This document shows positions 27,071 to 35,210 of a stretch of 64,000 bases of DNA, one piece after another; position 1 is the stretch's first letter; each line of letters opens with the position of its first letter. The position numbers and the translations under genes are program-made. Below the pieces are notes generated by a model. The model made no database searches. It was not told the DNA's origin and saw nothing but the letters and a program-made list of their open reading frames with translations. The stretch is from Actinomadura mexicana (GTDB lineage: Bacteria; Actinomycetota; Actinomycetes; Streptosporangiales; Streptosporangiaceae): contig NZ_FZNP01000003.1 in assembly GCF_900188105.1 (NCBI RefSeq), forward strand, positions 434,001 through 498,000, in the 5' to 3' direction.

Positions 27071-29029
27071 GTGGCGGACCCGAGAGGGCCGGAGAGCAGG
27101 CCCGCGGACCTGGCCGGAGGCGGCTACGTCTTCCCCACCGTGGTCCTGCTGGTGTTCGCGGTCGTCCTGGCCGTGCTCATCCCGGCCCTCTGCGCTTGGG
27201 CGCTGCTCATCGCGCTGCGCCGGTTCCTGGCCCGGCGCGACTGGGTCATCGTCTCGCTGGCCGGCGTGGTGGGGTTCGCCCTGCGGGCCAAGGACAACGC
27301 CTACGCCTACGGCTACTGGCTGGCGAGCTTCGCCGACGTCGGCCCGGGACAGCCCGGGAAGGTGCCCGTCACCGTCCTGCTGTCGCTGACCGCGGTGCTC
27401 GCGGGCCTCTTCGGGCTGATCGTCGGGAGGGCCAGAGGGTCGGCGATCATGACGCTCTCGTCCTTCCTGCGCAAGAAGAAGAAGTTCGTCGACCTGTTCG
27501 ACGGCACCTGGTTCCGGCAGAAGGAACTGGTCGACGACCCGATCACTCCCCGGGACGGCCGGCGGGAGATGCTGAAGAAGCGGGTGTCCACCCGGGTGAC
27601 CGTGGCCGACATCCCCGCGGTGCACGGCCCGTACGCCACGGAGAAGGCCAGGAAGACGCCGATCAAGGCCAAGGCGATCCCCATCGGGCTCGGAGCCAAG
27701 GACCGTCCCGTGTTCCTGAGCACCCAGGAGATGGGCATGCACGGCGCCGTCGTCGGCTCCACCGGCAGCGGCAAGACCGTCACGCTGATGTGGATCATCG
27801 GGGCGGCGCTCGACATGGGCTTCGACGTCACCGTCCTGGACATGAAGGAGGACACCGAGCCGGGAGGGCTGCGCGACTTCCTGCGCGCCTACGCGCAGGC
27901 GCACCGCGTGCCGATGCAGGAGATCGCCCTGGGCGACGAGCAGCCGGCCTTCTGGTTCAACGCCCTCGCGGGCATGTCCGCCGACGAGGCGTTCGACACC
28001 ATCATGACGATGGTCGAGTTCGACGACGCGTACTGGCAGGCGCTGAACCGCAAGGTCCTCCAGCAGGTCGTCCAGATGCTCCACGAGGCCTCCGAGATCG
28101 CGCCGGACCGGTTCGCCCCGCCGAACATGCTCGAGATCGGCAAGATCATGGAGCACGGCGAGAACATGAAGGGGGCCGTGAAGGAGCACGTCCTCGCGAT
28201 CGACGGGGTCCGCGGCTTCGGCCACTGCACCGAGCGCTACACCAACGTGCTCCGGCCGTCCCGCGACGAGGGCGTCTCCGCGGCGAGCTTCGGCACCAAG
28301 CTGACCGGTCTCTACGACTCCGGTGCGGGCCGGCGCATCCTGGTCCCCGGCGGGGACCGGCAGATGATCGACGTCCGGCGGGACGGCCTGACCTACATCG
28401 GGCTCAACTCCCTCGGCCAGCCCGACATGGCGAAGATCCTCTCCTCCTCGGCGCTCCAGCGGCTGTCGGTGTACGCGGCGCAGCGGATCCAGGGCCGCGC
28501 CCCCAAGGACCGGCCGCGGCTGATCGTGGTCGACGAGGCGAACTTCATCGACCGCGAGATCGCCATGAACATGCTGTCCCGGGTCCGGTCCGCGCTGTTC
28601 AACATGATCCTCTGCACCCAGGGGCCGACGGACTGGATCGACAAGGACGGCGACGACTGGTCGCGGCTCACCCAGAACATCAACTGGCTGATCGCCATGG
28701 CCCAGTCGTCCCCCGAGGCCGCGGAGAAGTGCGCGGACTTCCTCGGCATGCGCGACAACAACAAGTTCAGCGAGCGGGTCGGCCAGGACGGCCACACGCA
28801 GAACCTGCAGGCCATGGGGGAGGAGCAGTACATCGTCTTCCCGAAGGAACTGCGGGCCCTCGGCACCGGTGAGGGGTACCTGCGGGTCAACAAGCCGGCC
28901 AGCCGGGTCGAGTACGTGATCATTCCGATGCGGAAGCAGGAACTGGACCGCTACGAGCCGCCCTCCCCCTACGGCGTCCCGGCCACGCTCCCGCTGGGCG
29001 CCCCGCAGGGGATGAGGGGGCCGGTGTGA
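27071..29029 (+). CDS. VirD4/TraG-like coupling ATPase
   Basis: This is a 652-residue protein. Three membrane helices lie within the first 130 residues. Walker A GSTGSGKTVTL is near 228, a conserved WIIGAALDMGFDVTVLDMKE strand follows, Walker B LIVVDEANFID is near 483 and ILCTQGPTDWID follows, an HerA/FtsK/VirD4-type core. Coupling proteins bring substrates to the T4SS channel. The GTG at 27071 is favoured, five bases after AAGGAG; GTG at 27065 overlaps that site. It overlaps the next gene by GTGA. No relaxase gene accompanies it in the window. Confidence 0.88.
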   Translation: MADPRGPESRPADLAGGGYVFPTVVLLVFAVVLAVLIPALCAWALLIALRRFLARRDWVIVSLAGVVGFALRAKDNAYAYGYWLASFADVGPGQPGKVPVTVLLSLTAVLAGLFGLIVGRARGSAIMTLSSFLRKKKKFVDLFDGTWFRQKELVDDPITPRDGRREMLKKRVSTRVTVADIPAVHGPYATEKARKTPIKAKAIPIGLGAKDRPVFLSTQEMGMHGAVVGSTGSGKTVTLMWIIGAALDMGFDVTVLDMKEDTEPGGLRDFLRAYAQAHRVPMQEIALGDEQPAFWFNALAGMSADEAFDTIMTMVEFDDAYWQALNRKVLQQVVQMLHEASEIAPDRFAPPNMLEIGKIMEHGENMKGAVKEHVLAIDGVRGFGHCTERYTNVLRPSRDEGVSAASFGTKLTGLYDSGAGRRILVPGGDRQMIDVRRDGLTYIGLNSLGQPDMAKILSSSALQRLSVYAAQRIQGRAPKDRPRLIVVDEANFIDREIAMNMLSRVRSALFNMILCTQGPTDWIDKDGDDWSRLTQNINWLIAMAQSSPEAAEKCADFLGMRDNNKFSERVGQDGHTQNLQAMGEEQYIVFPKELRALGTGEGYLRVNKPASRVEYVIIPMRKQELDRYEPPSPYGVPATLPLGAPQGMRGPV

Positions 29030-29766
29030 GGCCGCTGCGACGCCGCCCGAAGGACGAGGCGCGGTCTGGGGAAGAGGCGCGGTCGAAGGAGAAGGCGCGG
29101 CCTGAGGACGAGGCGCGGACACGGCGGATCGACTTTCTGGCGGTCGCGCTGGAGGCCTCGATCGTCGTCTTGCTCGGCTTCGTCCTCGCGGGCGTCTCGA
29201 TCGGGCTGCTCATCCTCCAGTACGGGGACGTGGTCACGTTCGACGTCGGGGACGTCGTCACCGCCGGCGCGGCGGGCGTCGTCGCCGGCGCGGTGGTCCG
29301 GCTGAACGTGCGGCTCCACCGGCGCTGGAAGAAGACGATCGGCAGGTTCACCGCCGCGGCCGCGCTGTGCGCCCTCGCCGCGGCCGTGGGAGCGCTCGTG
29401 GTGCTGGTGCCGGGCGAGTGCCCCGGCGGGCTCTTCAGCACGGGCCGGTGCGGGGTGCGCGAGGCGGCCGCCTGGGGGCAGGTGGCCGGGCTGGCCTCGG
29501 TGCTCAACTTCATGATCGCCGGCGTGGCGCTGACGTTCTGGCGGCTCGCCCGGCGGCTCGCCCGGGAGGTCCGGGACGTGATCCGCGACGGGGCGGAGCA
29601 GGGCGTCATCTGGTTCAGGGCGCTGAAGAACATCCGGGGACGCCGGGCCGGCGCGCGCGAGGCCGACGGGGCGGCGCGCGGCTCGCAGGACTCGAAGGGC
29701 CGGCCCACGCCGCGCCGCGCCGACGCCGAGCGGGCCCGCCGCAAACGGCTCCGCGCCCGGGCCTGA
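29026..29766 (+). CDS. four-helix membrane protein coupled to virD4-like gene
   Basis: This is a 246-residue protein. A highly charged head of 33 residues is followed by about four membrane helices (about 38-60, 72-92, 108-128, 150-172) and a long basic tail (RRADAERARRKRLRARA). A small Cys-containing loop (PGECPGGLFSTGRCG) lies between helices 3 and 4. No family is recognised. Its GTG start overlaps the stop of the coupling-protein gene (GTGA), so translation is coupled and it is likely a T4SS membrane accessory. Confidence 0.7.
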   Translation: MRPLRRRPKDEARSGEEARSKEKARPEDEARTRRIDFLAVALEASIVVLLGFVLAGVSIGLLILQYGDVVTFDVGDVVTAGAAGVVAGAVVRLNVRLHRRWKKTIGRFTAAAALCALAAAVGALVVLVPGECPGGLFSTGRCGVREAAAWGQVAGLASVLNFMIAGVALTFWRLARRLAREVRDVIRDGAEQGVIWFRALKNIRGRRAGAREADGAARGSQDSKGRPTPRRADAERARRKRLRARA

Positions 29767-29800
29767 TCCGCGGCCAGGGACAAGCGTCCAAGGGAGATCC

Positions 29801-30514
29801 ATGTACGAGGTCGGGCGGGCCGGAGACTTCGTCTCCCGGCAGATGTGGCGTCACCGGACCCGGGGGTCGCTCTACGCGGCCGGGGCCGCCACGCTGGCCG
29901 TCACGGCCATAGGGGCCCTAGTGGGGGCGCTGCTCTGGGACGCGAGTGCGCTGAGGGTGACGGCGGTGGTCGCCGGGGCGGCCGCGGCGGCGGGCTGCGG
30001 TTACGCGTGGATCCGCGCGACACGGGCGCTGGGACAGGCCCGCCGGTCGGCCGTGGGCGCGCGGTCCGAGCGTGAGGTGCGCGCGGCCGTCCGGCGTACG
30101 GAGTCGGTCGCGGCGGCCTACGGGCTCGTGCTCGGCTCCCGCGGCGGCGACTGCGACACGGTGGTCTTCACCCGCGGCTGCGGGGCCGCGGCCATCGAGG
30201 TGAAGACGGGGCACGGCCGGGTCTCCGCCGACGACGGGACCATGCGGGTCGGCAAGCGCGTGCTGCACGGCGACCCGGTCCGGCAGGCGGCGAACCAGGC
30301 GCGGAGGCTGTCCCGCAAGCTGGGCGGCAGGACGGTGCTGGCGGTCGTGTGCGTGCCGGGGATGCGGAACCGGCCGTTCACCACGGCCGCCGGCGTGTGG
30401 GTGTGCTCCGCGCGGGACCTGACGGCGGTCCTGGATCGCGCTCCCCGCGTCTTCGGCGCGGCGGAGGAAGCGCGGGAGACGATGCGGAGCCTCTGGCACG
30501 CGGCCCCGGCCTGA
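29801..30514 (+). CDS. NERD-domain membrane protein
   Basis: This is a 237-residue protein with GGGAGA before ATG. Two N-terminal membrane helices (about 28-50 and 55-73) are followed by a NERD (nuclease-related) domain: CDTVVFTRGCGAAAIEVKTGHG carries the D...E-x-K core near 110-130, then VRQAANQARRLSRKLGG and TVLAVVCVPG. NERD domains resemble restriction-type nuclease folds; activity is rarely shown. It ends the plus-strand T4SS block, 34 bases after the four-helix protein gene, and may act on DNA near the channel (inference). Confidence 0.8.
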   Translation: MYEVGRAGDFVSRQMWRHRTRGSLYAAGAATLAVTAIGALVGALLWDASALRVTAVVAGAAAAAGCGYAWIRATRALGQARRSAVGARSEREVRAAVRRTESVAAAYGLVLGSRGGDCDTVVFTRGCGAAAIEVKTGHGRVSADDGTMRVGKRVLHGDPVRQAANQARRLSRKLGGRTVLAVVCVPGMRNRPFTTAAGVWVCSARDLTAVLDRAPRVFGAAEEARETMRSLWHAAPA

Positions 30515-30565
30515 CCGGCCGGTTCGGGACGTCGGCCAGGCCCCCCTGGGCGTCCCGGAGGCCGG

Positions 30566-31549
30566 CTACGGCACGTCCGGGCGCCACATGAGCGATGCGA
30601 TGACCAGCAGGACGCTCATGCAGGTGATGAAGAGGGTGATGAGCATGGGCATGAGTTCGAAGGTGCTGGCCGGCAGCCGGCCGGGCAGCGCGCGGCGGCC
30701 CGCGCCTCCGGCTCCGGTGTCCTTCGTCGTGTCCGCGTGGACGTCGTCGGTGTCCTCGTCGAAGAACCAGGCGTTCTGCACGGGGCCGGCGGTGCCGCTC
30801 TGGACGGCGGTCTGCGCCCAGCCCGCGGCCGGCTCCGGCTGGAACGCGCCAACGGCTTGGGGGGAGTTGTGGGGCGCCGCTGCCGGCACCGCACCGGGCG
30901 AGTTCCAGCCGGAGCCGGCACCGGGTGCGGCGGCATGCGGCGCGCTCGCCTGGGCGCCGTAGGGCGCGCCGGGCGGCAAGCTGTGGCTCGGCGGCGCACC
31001 GTGATTCGGCGGAACGCCGTGTTGCGGGTTCGGCGGAACGCCGTGCTGCGGGTTCGGCGGAACGCCGTAGTTCGGGGGACCGCCGTGCTGCGTGTTCGGC
31101 GGGTTCGGCGGGACGTTGTTCCGGGGGCTTGGCGGGGCGTTGTTCCGGGGCTTTGGCGGGACGTTCTGCTGGGGGCTCGGCGGGTTCGTCGGCGGGGCGG
31201 GGCGGGTGTTCCGTTGCCCGGAGGGGGCGCCGGTGCCGCCGGGCGCGGAGCCGGGAGCGCTCCAAGCGTCGCCGGGGGCTTCGGAGGGCGCCGCCGGGGC
31301 GCCGCTCCAGGAGTCCCAGGTCCCGAGCGAGGCCCAGGGGTCGCTCTGCGCGGCCTTCGGGCTCTGCTGCGGCTGCTCGGACTCGGACTCGGACGCGGCG
31401 GGCTTCCCGCCGGCCGCGGGCGGTGCGGCGGGCGGCTCCTCGGCGGCGGCGTCCGCGGTGTCATCGATGATGATCCACGCAGACGTCTCCCCGGCACCCC
31501 CGGCCGGCCCCGCGCCGGGGCCGCCCGCGTGCTCCCGTCCGTCGTTCAT
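30566..31549 (-). CDS. tail-anchored Pro-rich protein coupled to sigma factor
   Basis: This is a 327-residue protein. Almost all of it is low complexity: acidic at the start (WIIIDDTADAAAEEPP) and then Pro/Asn/Gln-rich with repeated NPQHGVPP units. A single hydrophobic helix (LMPMLITLFITCMSVLLVIA) sits within 30 residues of the C-terminus. The bulk is therefore predicted cytoplasmic, tethered to the membrane by its tail. Its ATG overlaps the stop of the sigma-factor gene (ATGA at 31546-31549). A membrane protein translated right after a sigma factor is often its anti-sigma factor. No zinc-finger or RsbW motif supports that here, so it remains a guess. Confidence 0.75.
   Translation of the reverse strand: MNDGREHAGGPGAGPAGGAGETSAWIIIDDTADAAAEEPPAAPPAAGGKPAASESESEQPQQSPKAAQSDPWASLGTWDSWSGAPAAPSEAPGDAWSAPGSAPGGTGAPSGQRNTRPAPPTNPPSPQQNVPPKPRNNAPPSPRNNVPPNPPNTQHGGPPNYGVPPNPQHGVPPNPQHGVPPNHGAPPSHSLPPGAPYGAQASAPHAAAPGAGSGWNSPGAVPAAAPHNSPQAVGAFQPEPAAGWAQTAVQSGTAGPVQNAWFFDEDTDDVHADTTKDTGAGGAGRRALPGRLPASTFELMPMLITLFITCMSVLLVIASLMWRPDVP
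31003..31080. repeat. 24-bp tandem repeat encoding NPQHGVPP
   Basis: Near-identical units of about 24 bp (GTTCGGCGGAACGCCGTGxTG core) repeat in frame within the tail-anchored protein gene. Confidence 0.7.
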
Positions 31550-32475
31550 CCTGCCCGTCCCTCGATTCTCCGGGCGCCCTCGGGTGTCTCGACGACGGGC
31601 TGGAGCAGCTTGGCCAGCGCCTTCTGCTGGATCTGCCGCACCCCTTCGCGGGACAGCCCGAGTCGTTCGCCGATGACGCGCAAGGCCTGCTCCGGCTCGC
31701 CGTCCAGTCCGAACCGGCGCGTCAGTACGTACCGTTCGCGGGGGTCGAGCAACGGCAAGCCGCGGCTGCTGAGGGCGCGCAGGTCGAAGCGGAGCAGCAC
31801 CTCGTCCTCGATGCTCGGGGACGAGTCGGGCAGCCGGTCCTCCCACGCGACGTCGTCCTCGCCCGAGCCGCCCGCGACCGTGTGCAGGCTGTCCAGCCGG
31901 GGGGCGTCGAGCACGCGGCGCACCTGGGCCTCGGTCACGCCGGCACGGCGGGCGATGTCGGCGTGGTCGACCGGGGCGTCCGGCCCGGCCTCCTCGAGGA
32001 AGGCCCGTTCGGCGGCCAGGATGGCCGGGCGCTTCTCGAAGTCCCCGGGATTGAGGTTCGGGTGGTCGGCGTCCCGTACCGCGCGCAGCACCTCCCGCTG
32101 GATCGGCTTGAACGCCCAGCTGGCGAAGGGGCCGCGGTTCGGGTCGTAGGAGGCGATCGCCCACAGGAGCCCGACCTTGCCGGCGCTCTCGAAGTCCTCG
32201 ATGTGCTCGCTCGACTTTGAGGTGAACATGGTGACGTACCTGCGCACGAGACCGAAGTTCGCGATCATGATTTCCAGCGTGAGGTCGTCGAACTCACGCT
32301 CGACCCGTCGTAGTACCAGTTCCGAGAGCATGTCGAGCTCACCGGTGTCGGCCCGCACGCGAAGCGCTGTGAGCCGCTCCTGGAGCTCGTGGCGCCGGGC
32401 GAAGAGTTCGTCGTTGCGGGTACGGAACTCGTCGGCGGTGGGGCGCTCGCCACGCGCTGGCTGCTCGATGTCCAT
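31546..32475 (-). CDS. RNA polymerase sigma-70-family factor
   Basis: This is a 309-residue protein. Residues 1-60 are charged and helical. Region 2 spans about 66-137 (LVRRYVTMFTSKSSEHIEDF, then GLLWAIASYDPNRGPFASWA). Region 3 follows with an HTH-like ADIARRAGVTEAQVRRVL. Region 4 is complete (LDPRERYVLTRRFGL, then LGLSREGVRQIQQKALAKL). The retained region 3 places it with group 2/3 sigma factors rather than ECF. The core-binding DLIQEG motif is changed to HIEDFESAG. It is upstream of, and coupled to, the tail-anchored gene. It is the only sigma factor in the window, lies between the two regions sharing the TTGCC-N16-ACGGT element, and is a candidate to read it (inference). Confidence 0.9.
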   Translation of the reverse strand: MDIEQPARGERPTADEFRTRNDELFARRHELQERLTALRVRADTGELDMLSELVLRRVEREFDDLTLEIMIANFGLVRRYVTMFTSKSSEHIEDFESAGKVGLLWAIASYDPNRGPFASWAFKPIQREVLRAVRDADHPNLNPGDFEKRPAILAAERAFLEEAGPDAPVDHADIARRAGVTEAQVRRVLDAPRLDSLHTVAGGSGEDDVAWEDRLPDSSPSIEDEVLLRFDLRALSSRGLPLLDPRERYVLTRRFGLDGEPEQALRVIGERLGLSREGVRQIQQKALAKLLQPVVETPEGARRIEGRAG

Positions 32476-32936
32476 CCGTCTCCCTCGGCTAGTCGGGAAT
32501 GCGAGGCTGGAGTTGTAGCTATGCACGTTCGATGCCGAACGGACCGGGAACGGTCGGAACTGAAACAGATCGTTGATACGTTCGCAGGCCGTTCGGACGG
32601 TCGCGAGGCTCCTGGTCGGCCGATGAAAACGCGCACTCGGACGGGCCTCGGCGGAAGATCGCAGTTGAGCGCTTCGCCGGGAGCGGCGCAACAGTCCGGG
32701 AAGGGAACGCCGCGACAAGTTCGTTGACAGAAAATTGACCTGCCATAGATCTACTGTTGCCCTGCTGATGGATGTCTGGTGTACACGCGGTGTGTCGGAC
32801 GAGGGAACGCGGAACCAGTTCGCCGCGTCGGGTTGCGGATCCGGGAACGCACGGACTCTAGAGGTCAGGGGGTGCGCGCTTAGGCTGCGGTAGGAACAGG
32901 CGATGCCACGGGCCTCGTCTGCCGACGAAAGGAAGA
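32476..32936. other. gene-free divergent region between sigma factor and NusA-like gene
   Basis: No convincing coding frame is present. It holds one good vegetative-type promoter (32724-32751, plus strand). The 185 bases between that promoter and the ATG at 32937 form a long GC-rich leader. No copy of the shared promoter class was found on either strand. Confidence 0.5.
32724..32751 (+). promoter_or_regulatory. vegetative-type promoter TTGACA-N16-TAGATC
   Basis: A perfect -35 (TTGACA, 32724-32729) and a near-consensus -10 (TAGATC, 32746-32751) are 16 bases apart, unlike the shared class. It reads toward the NusA-like gene with a leader of about 180 nt. Confidence 0.55.
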
Positions 32937-33719
32937 ATGACGGTGCAAACGATCCTCAGCGATCTCGGTCTGGAGTCCCCGCTCGTCGGGACGACGGTGA
33001 CCGCCCACATCAAGTCGAGCGGGCCGGACGGTTTCCGCTGCGCCGTCTATGACGTCGCGACCGGAGAGGCCCGCGACGCCCTTCTGCCGCGCGCCGACGC
33101 CTTCGACCTTCCGGAGGGGGCCGCCCCGCCCGAACTGGCGCCGGGCAGCAAGGTCATCGCGCTCGTCGCCGGCGTGGCCGCCGGCCCGGACCCGGGCTCC
33201 GAGCGGCTCATGCTCTCGGTCACGGCCCCCGAACTGGTCGAACGCCTGCTGGCGGGGTTCGTCGACGAACTGCTCAACGGCAAGGTCGTCATCAAGGCCA
33301 TCGCCCGGGTCGCCGGGACCAAGACGAAGATCGCCGTGGCGCCGACCGTCACGGGCGTCGACGCGCGGGGAGCCTGCATCGGCCGCGGCGCCAGCCGGCT
33401 GAAGGGTGCCCAGAGCCTGCTCAACCACGGCTACGGCAGGGAGCGCCTCGAGATCATCGAGTACGCCAAGGACCCGGCCGCCTTCCTGGTCAACGCCATG
33501 AACCCGGTGCAGGTCACCGACGCGCTCGCCGAGCGCGGCAACGCGATCGTGGCCGTCGAGGAGCACCAGCTCTCCGGCGGTATCGGTGAGGGCGGCCTGA
33601 ACGCCCAGCTCGCCGGGCGGCTGACCGGGCACTACGTCCGGGTCGTCAAGACCGGCACCGACCTGCGCGAGGCGCTCGACCAGCTCGTGGCCGACAAGGC
33701 CGCCGCGGAGAAGGCCTGA
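32937..33719 (+). CDS. NusA-like S1-KH protein lacking the RNA-polymerase-binding N-domain
   Basis: This is a 260-residue protein with GAAAGGAAG before ATG. Residues 18-95 resemble the NusA S1 domain, and LMLSVTAPELVERLLAGF at 91-108 aligns with the NusA linker. VVIKAIARVAGTKTKIAV (117-134) and GVDARGACIGRGASRLKG (140-157) are the unmistakable NusA KH1 signatures. LEIIEYAKDPAAFLVNAMNP follows, matching the KH1-KH2 junction. The C-terminal part is a degenerate KH2. The NusA N-terminal polymerase-binding domain is absent. It is therefore a NusA paralogue likely to bind RNA. The next gene starts 13 bases downstream. Confidence 0.82.
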   Translation: MTVQTILSDLGLESPLVGTTVTAHIKSSGPDGFRCAVYDVATGEARDALLPRADAFDLPEGAAPPELAPGSKVIALVAGVAAGPDPGSERLMLSVTAPELVERLLAGFVDELLNGKVVIKAIARVAGTKTKIAVAPTVTGVDARGACIGRGASRLKGAQSLLNHGYGRERLEIIEYAKDPAAFLVNAMNPVQVTDALAERGNAIVAVEEHQLSGGIGEGGLNAQLAGRLTGHYVRVVKTGTDLREALDQLVADKAAAEKA

Positions 33720-33731
33720 GGGAGAACCACC

Positions 33732-34487
33732 GTGGTTCCGGTGGTCGTGCACGCCAGGGCGGGGGTCCAGCCCTGCGGCGTAGAGGATCTGAGCGGTCCG
33801 GGCGGCGGGACCCTGGACCGGGACACGCTCGTCGCGGCGGGTCAGGCGCTGACCTGGCGATCGGTCTTCACCAGCGGTGCGCTCACCGCGATCCCGCTGA
33901 CCGCCGCGTCCGCGGTGATCATCGGCCATGACGCGGAGACGCCGCCGGAGCTGTGGCACGACAGGTTCACCCGGGGCATCGCCCACCGGATGGCGGGCGA
34001 GCTCACCATCGCCTCGGTGACCGCGGGGCTGCTCGGCGAGACCGGCATCGGGAACCGGGACGAGGACGCGAAACTGCTCGGCTCGGCGATCGACGGGCTC
34101 GCCCGGCTGCTCACCGACCTGGAGGAGGCGCGGTCGCCCGGCGAGAAGGCGGACCGGATCGTGGCCGACACCGTCCGGACCCACTCCGCCCTGCTGGGCG
34201 TGCTCGCCCACCAGCAGGTCTCGGCACGGGAGCAGGCCGACTTCACCGTCCACACCGTGCGTTCGGTGGCCCGGTACCTGACCCGCTCGGATCTGGAACC
34301 GATGCGGGCCCGGATCGGGCTGCCGTGGCCGGCCCGCGTGACCAGCGGGGTCGGCGACCATCTGGGGCTGGCCCGGTGGCGGGCCACCATGCAGTCCGAC
34401 GGCGACCAGATGTGGTGCCGGCTCGAAGCGCAGAACGTCCTGGTCACCGAGCTGTGGCTGCGGAATCCTCCGGAGCCGCCGGAATGA
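33732..34487 (+). CDS. unrecognised protein in operon with the NusA-like gene
   Basis: This is a 251-residue soluble protein with a GTG start 13 bases after the NusA-like stop and GAGGGAGAA upstream. It is mostly helical (RMAGELTIASVTAGLLGE, GLARLLTDLEEARSPGEKADRI) with Trp-containing ends. No family is recognised. The tight spacing suggests a joint role with the NusA-like protein. Its 3' end overlaps the convergent response-regulator gene by 44 bases. Confidence 0.65.
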   Translation: MVPVVVHARAGVQPCGVEDLSGPGGGTLDRDTLVAAGQALTWRSVFTSGALTAIPLTAASAVIIGHDAETPPELWHDRFTRGIAHRMAGELTIASVTAGLLGETGIGNRDEDAKLLGSAIDGLARLLTDLEEARSPGEKADRIVADTVRTHSALLGVLAHQQVSAREQADFTVHTVRSVARYLTRSDLEPMRARIGLPWPARVTSGVGDHLGLARWRATMQSDGDQMWCRLEAQNVLVTELWLRNPPEPPE

Positions 34488-35154
34488 GGTACCCAAAGCC
34501 CGTCCGGGTCACGATCACGCCGTCGCCGAGCTTGCGGCGCAGCCGGGACACGTGCTCGGCCAGCGTCCGGGAGATCCCCCGGTCGGTGCCCCACACGTGC
34601 AGCATGATCTCTTCCTTCGAGACCGCCCGGCCGCGGTTCACCGCCAGGAACTCCAGGACGGCGTACTCCATGGGTGCCAGCCGCACCTCCGCTCCCTCCC
34701 TGAACACCTGCCGGGCGGTGAAGTCGACCCGCACCGGCGGGATGTCGAGCAGATCGCCGCGGGTCTCGCCGGCGTGCCGGGCGATGCTCCCCGCGCTGCG
34801 CCGCAGCAGCGCCTGGATCCGGGCGATCAGCACCTCCGGGTGGAAGGGCTTGACGACGTAGTCGTCCGCGCCCAGCCGCAGCCCGAGCGCCTGCTCGTGC
34901 GGCTCGGAGCGGGCGGTCAGCAGAATGATCGGCGTGGTGTTCCCCTGGTCGCGCAGCTGGTCGATCAGGGACAGCCCGTCGATGTCGGGGAGGTTGATGT
35001 CCAGCAGTGCGAGGTCGATGTCCCCGCGGCGCAACGCCAGCCGGGCCAGTTCGCCGTTCGCCACCGACTCCACCTGATAGTGGCGCTTGCGCAGCAGACC
35101 CGACACGAGCTTGACGAGACGCGCATCATCATCTACGACCAGGATCCGCGCCAT
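34444..35154 (-). CDS. OmpR/PhoB-type orphan response regulator
   Basis: This is a 236-residue protein. The receiver domain (1-115) has acidic DDD at 8-10, phospho-acceptor D52 in LLDINLPDIDG, the switch Thr in LLTARSE and conserved Lys in VVKPFHPE. A winged-helix effector domain covers about 140-228 (MEYAVLEFLAVNRGRAVSKEEIM, then VSRLRRKLGD). No histidine kinase gene is adjacent. TATCAT lies just six bases before the ATG, which suggests a leaderless transcript. It is convergent with the preceding gene and divergent from the protease gene. Confidence 0.92.
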   Translation of the reverse strand: MARILVVDDDARLVKLVSGLLRKRHYQVESVANGELARLALRRGDIDLALLDINLPDIDGLSLIDQLRDQGNTTPIILLTARSEPHEQALGLRLGADDYVVKPFHPEVLIARIQALLRRSAGSIARHAGETRGDLLDIPPVRVDFTARQVFREGAEVRLAPMEYAVLEFLAVNRGRAVSKEEIMLHVWGTDRGISRTLAEHVSRLRRKLGDGVIVTRTGFGYLIPAAPEDSAATAR

Positions 35155-35210
35155 GGCGCCATGATAACGGGGGTGCGAGGGCCATCCGGAGGGGCAGTGA
35201 GCAGGGTGGG

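Noticed and set aside
26975..29122. 715-residue antisense frame over the VirD4-like gene
   Set aside because: His/Arg/Asp-rich with no domain; it would cross three good plus-strand genes.
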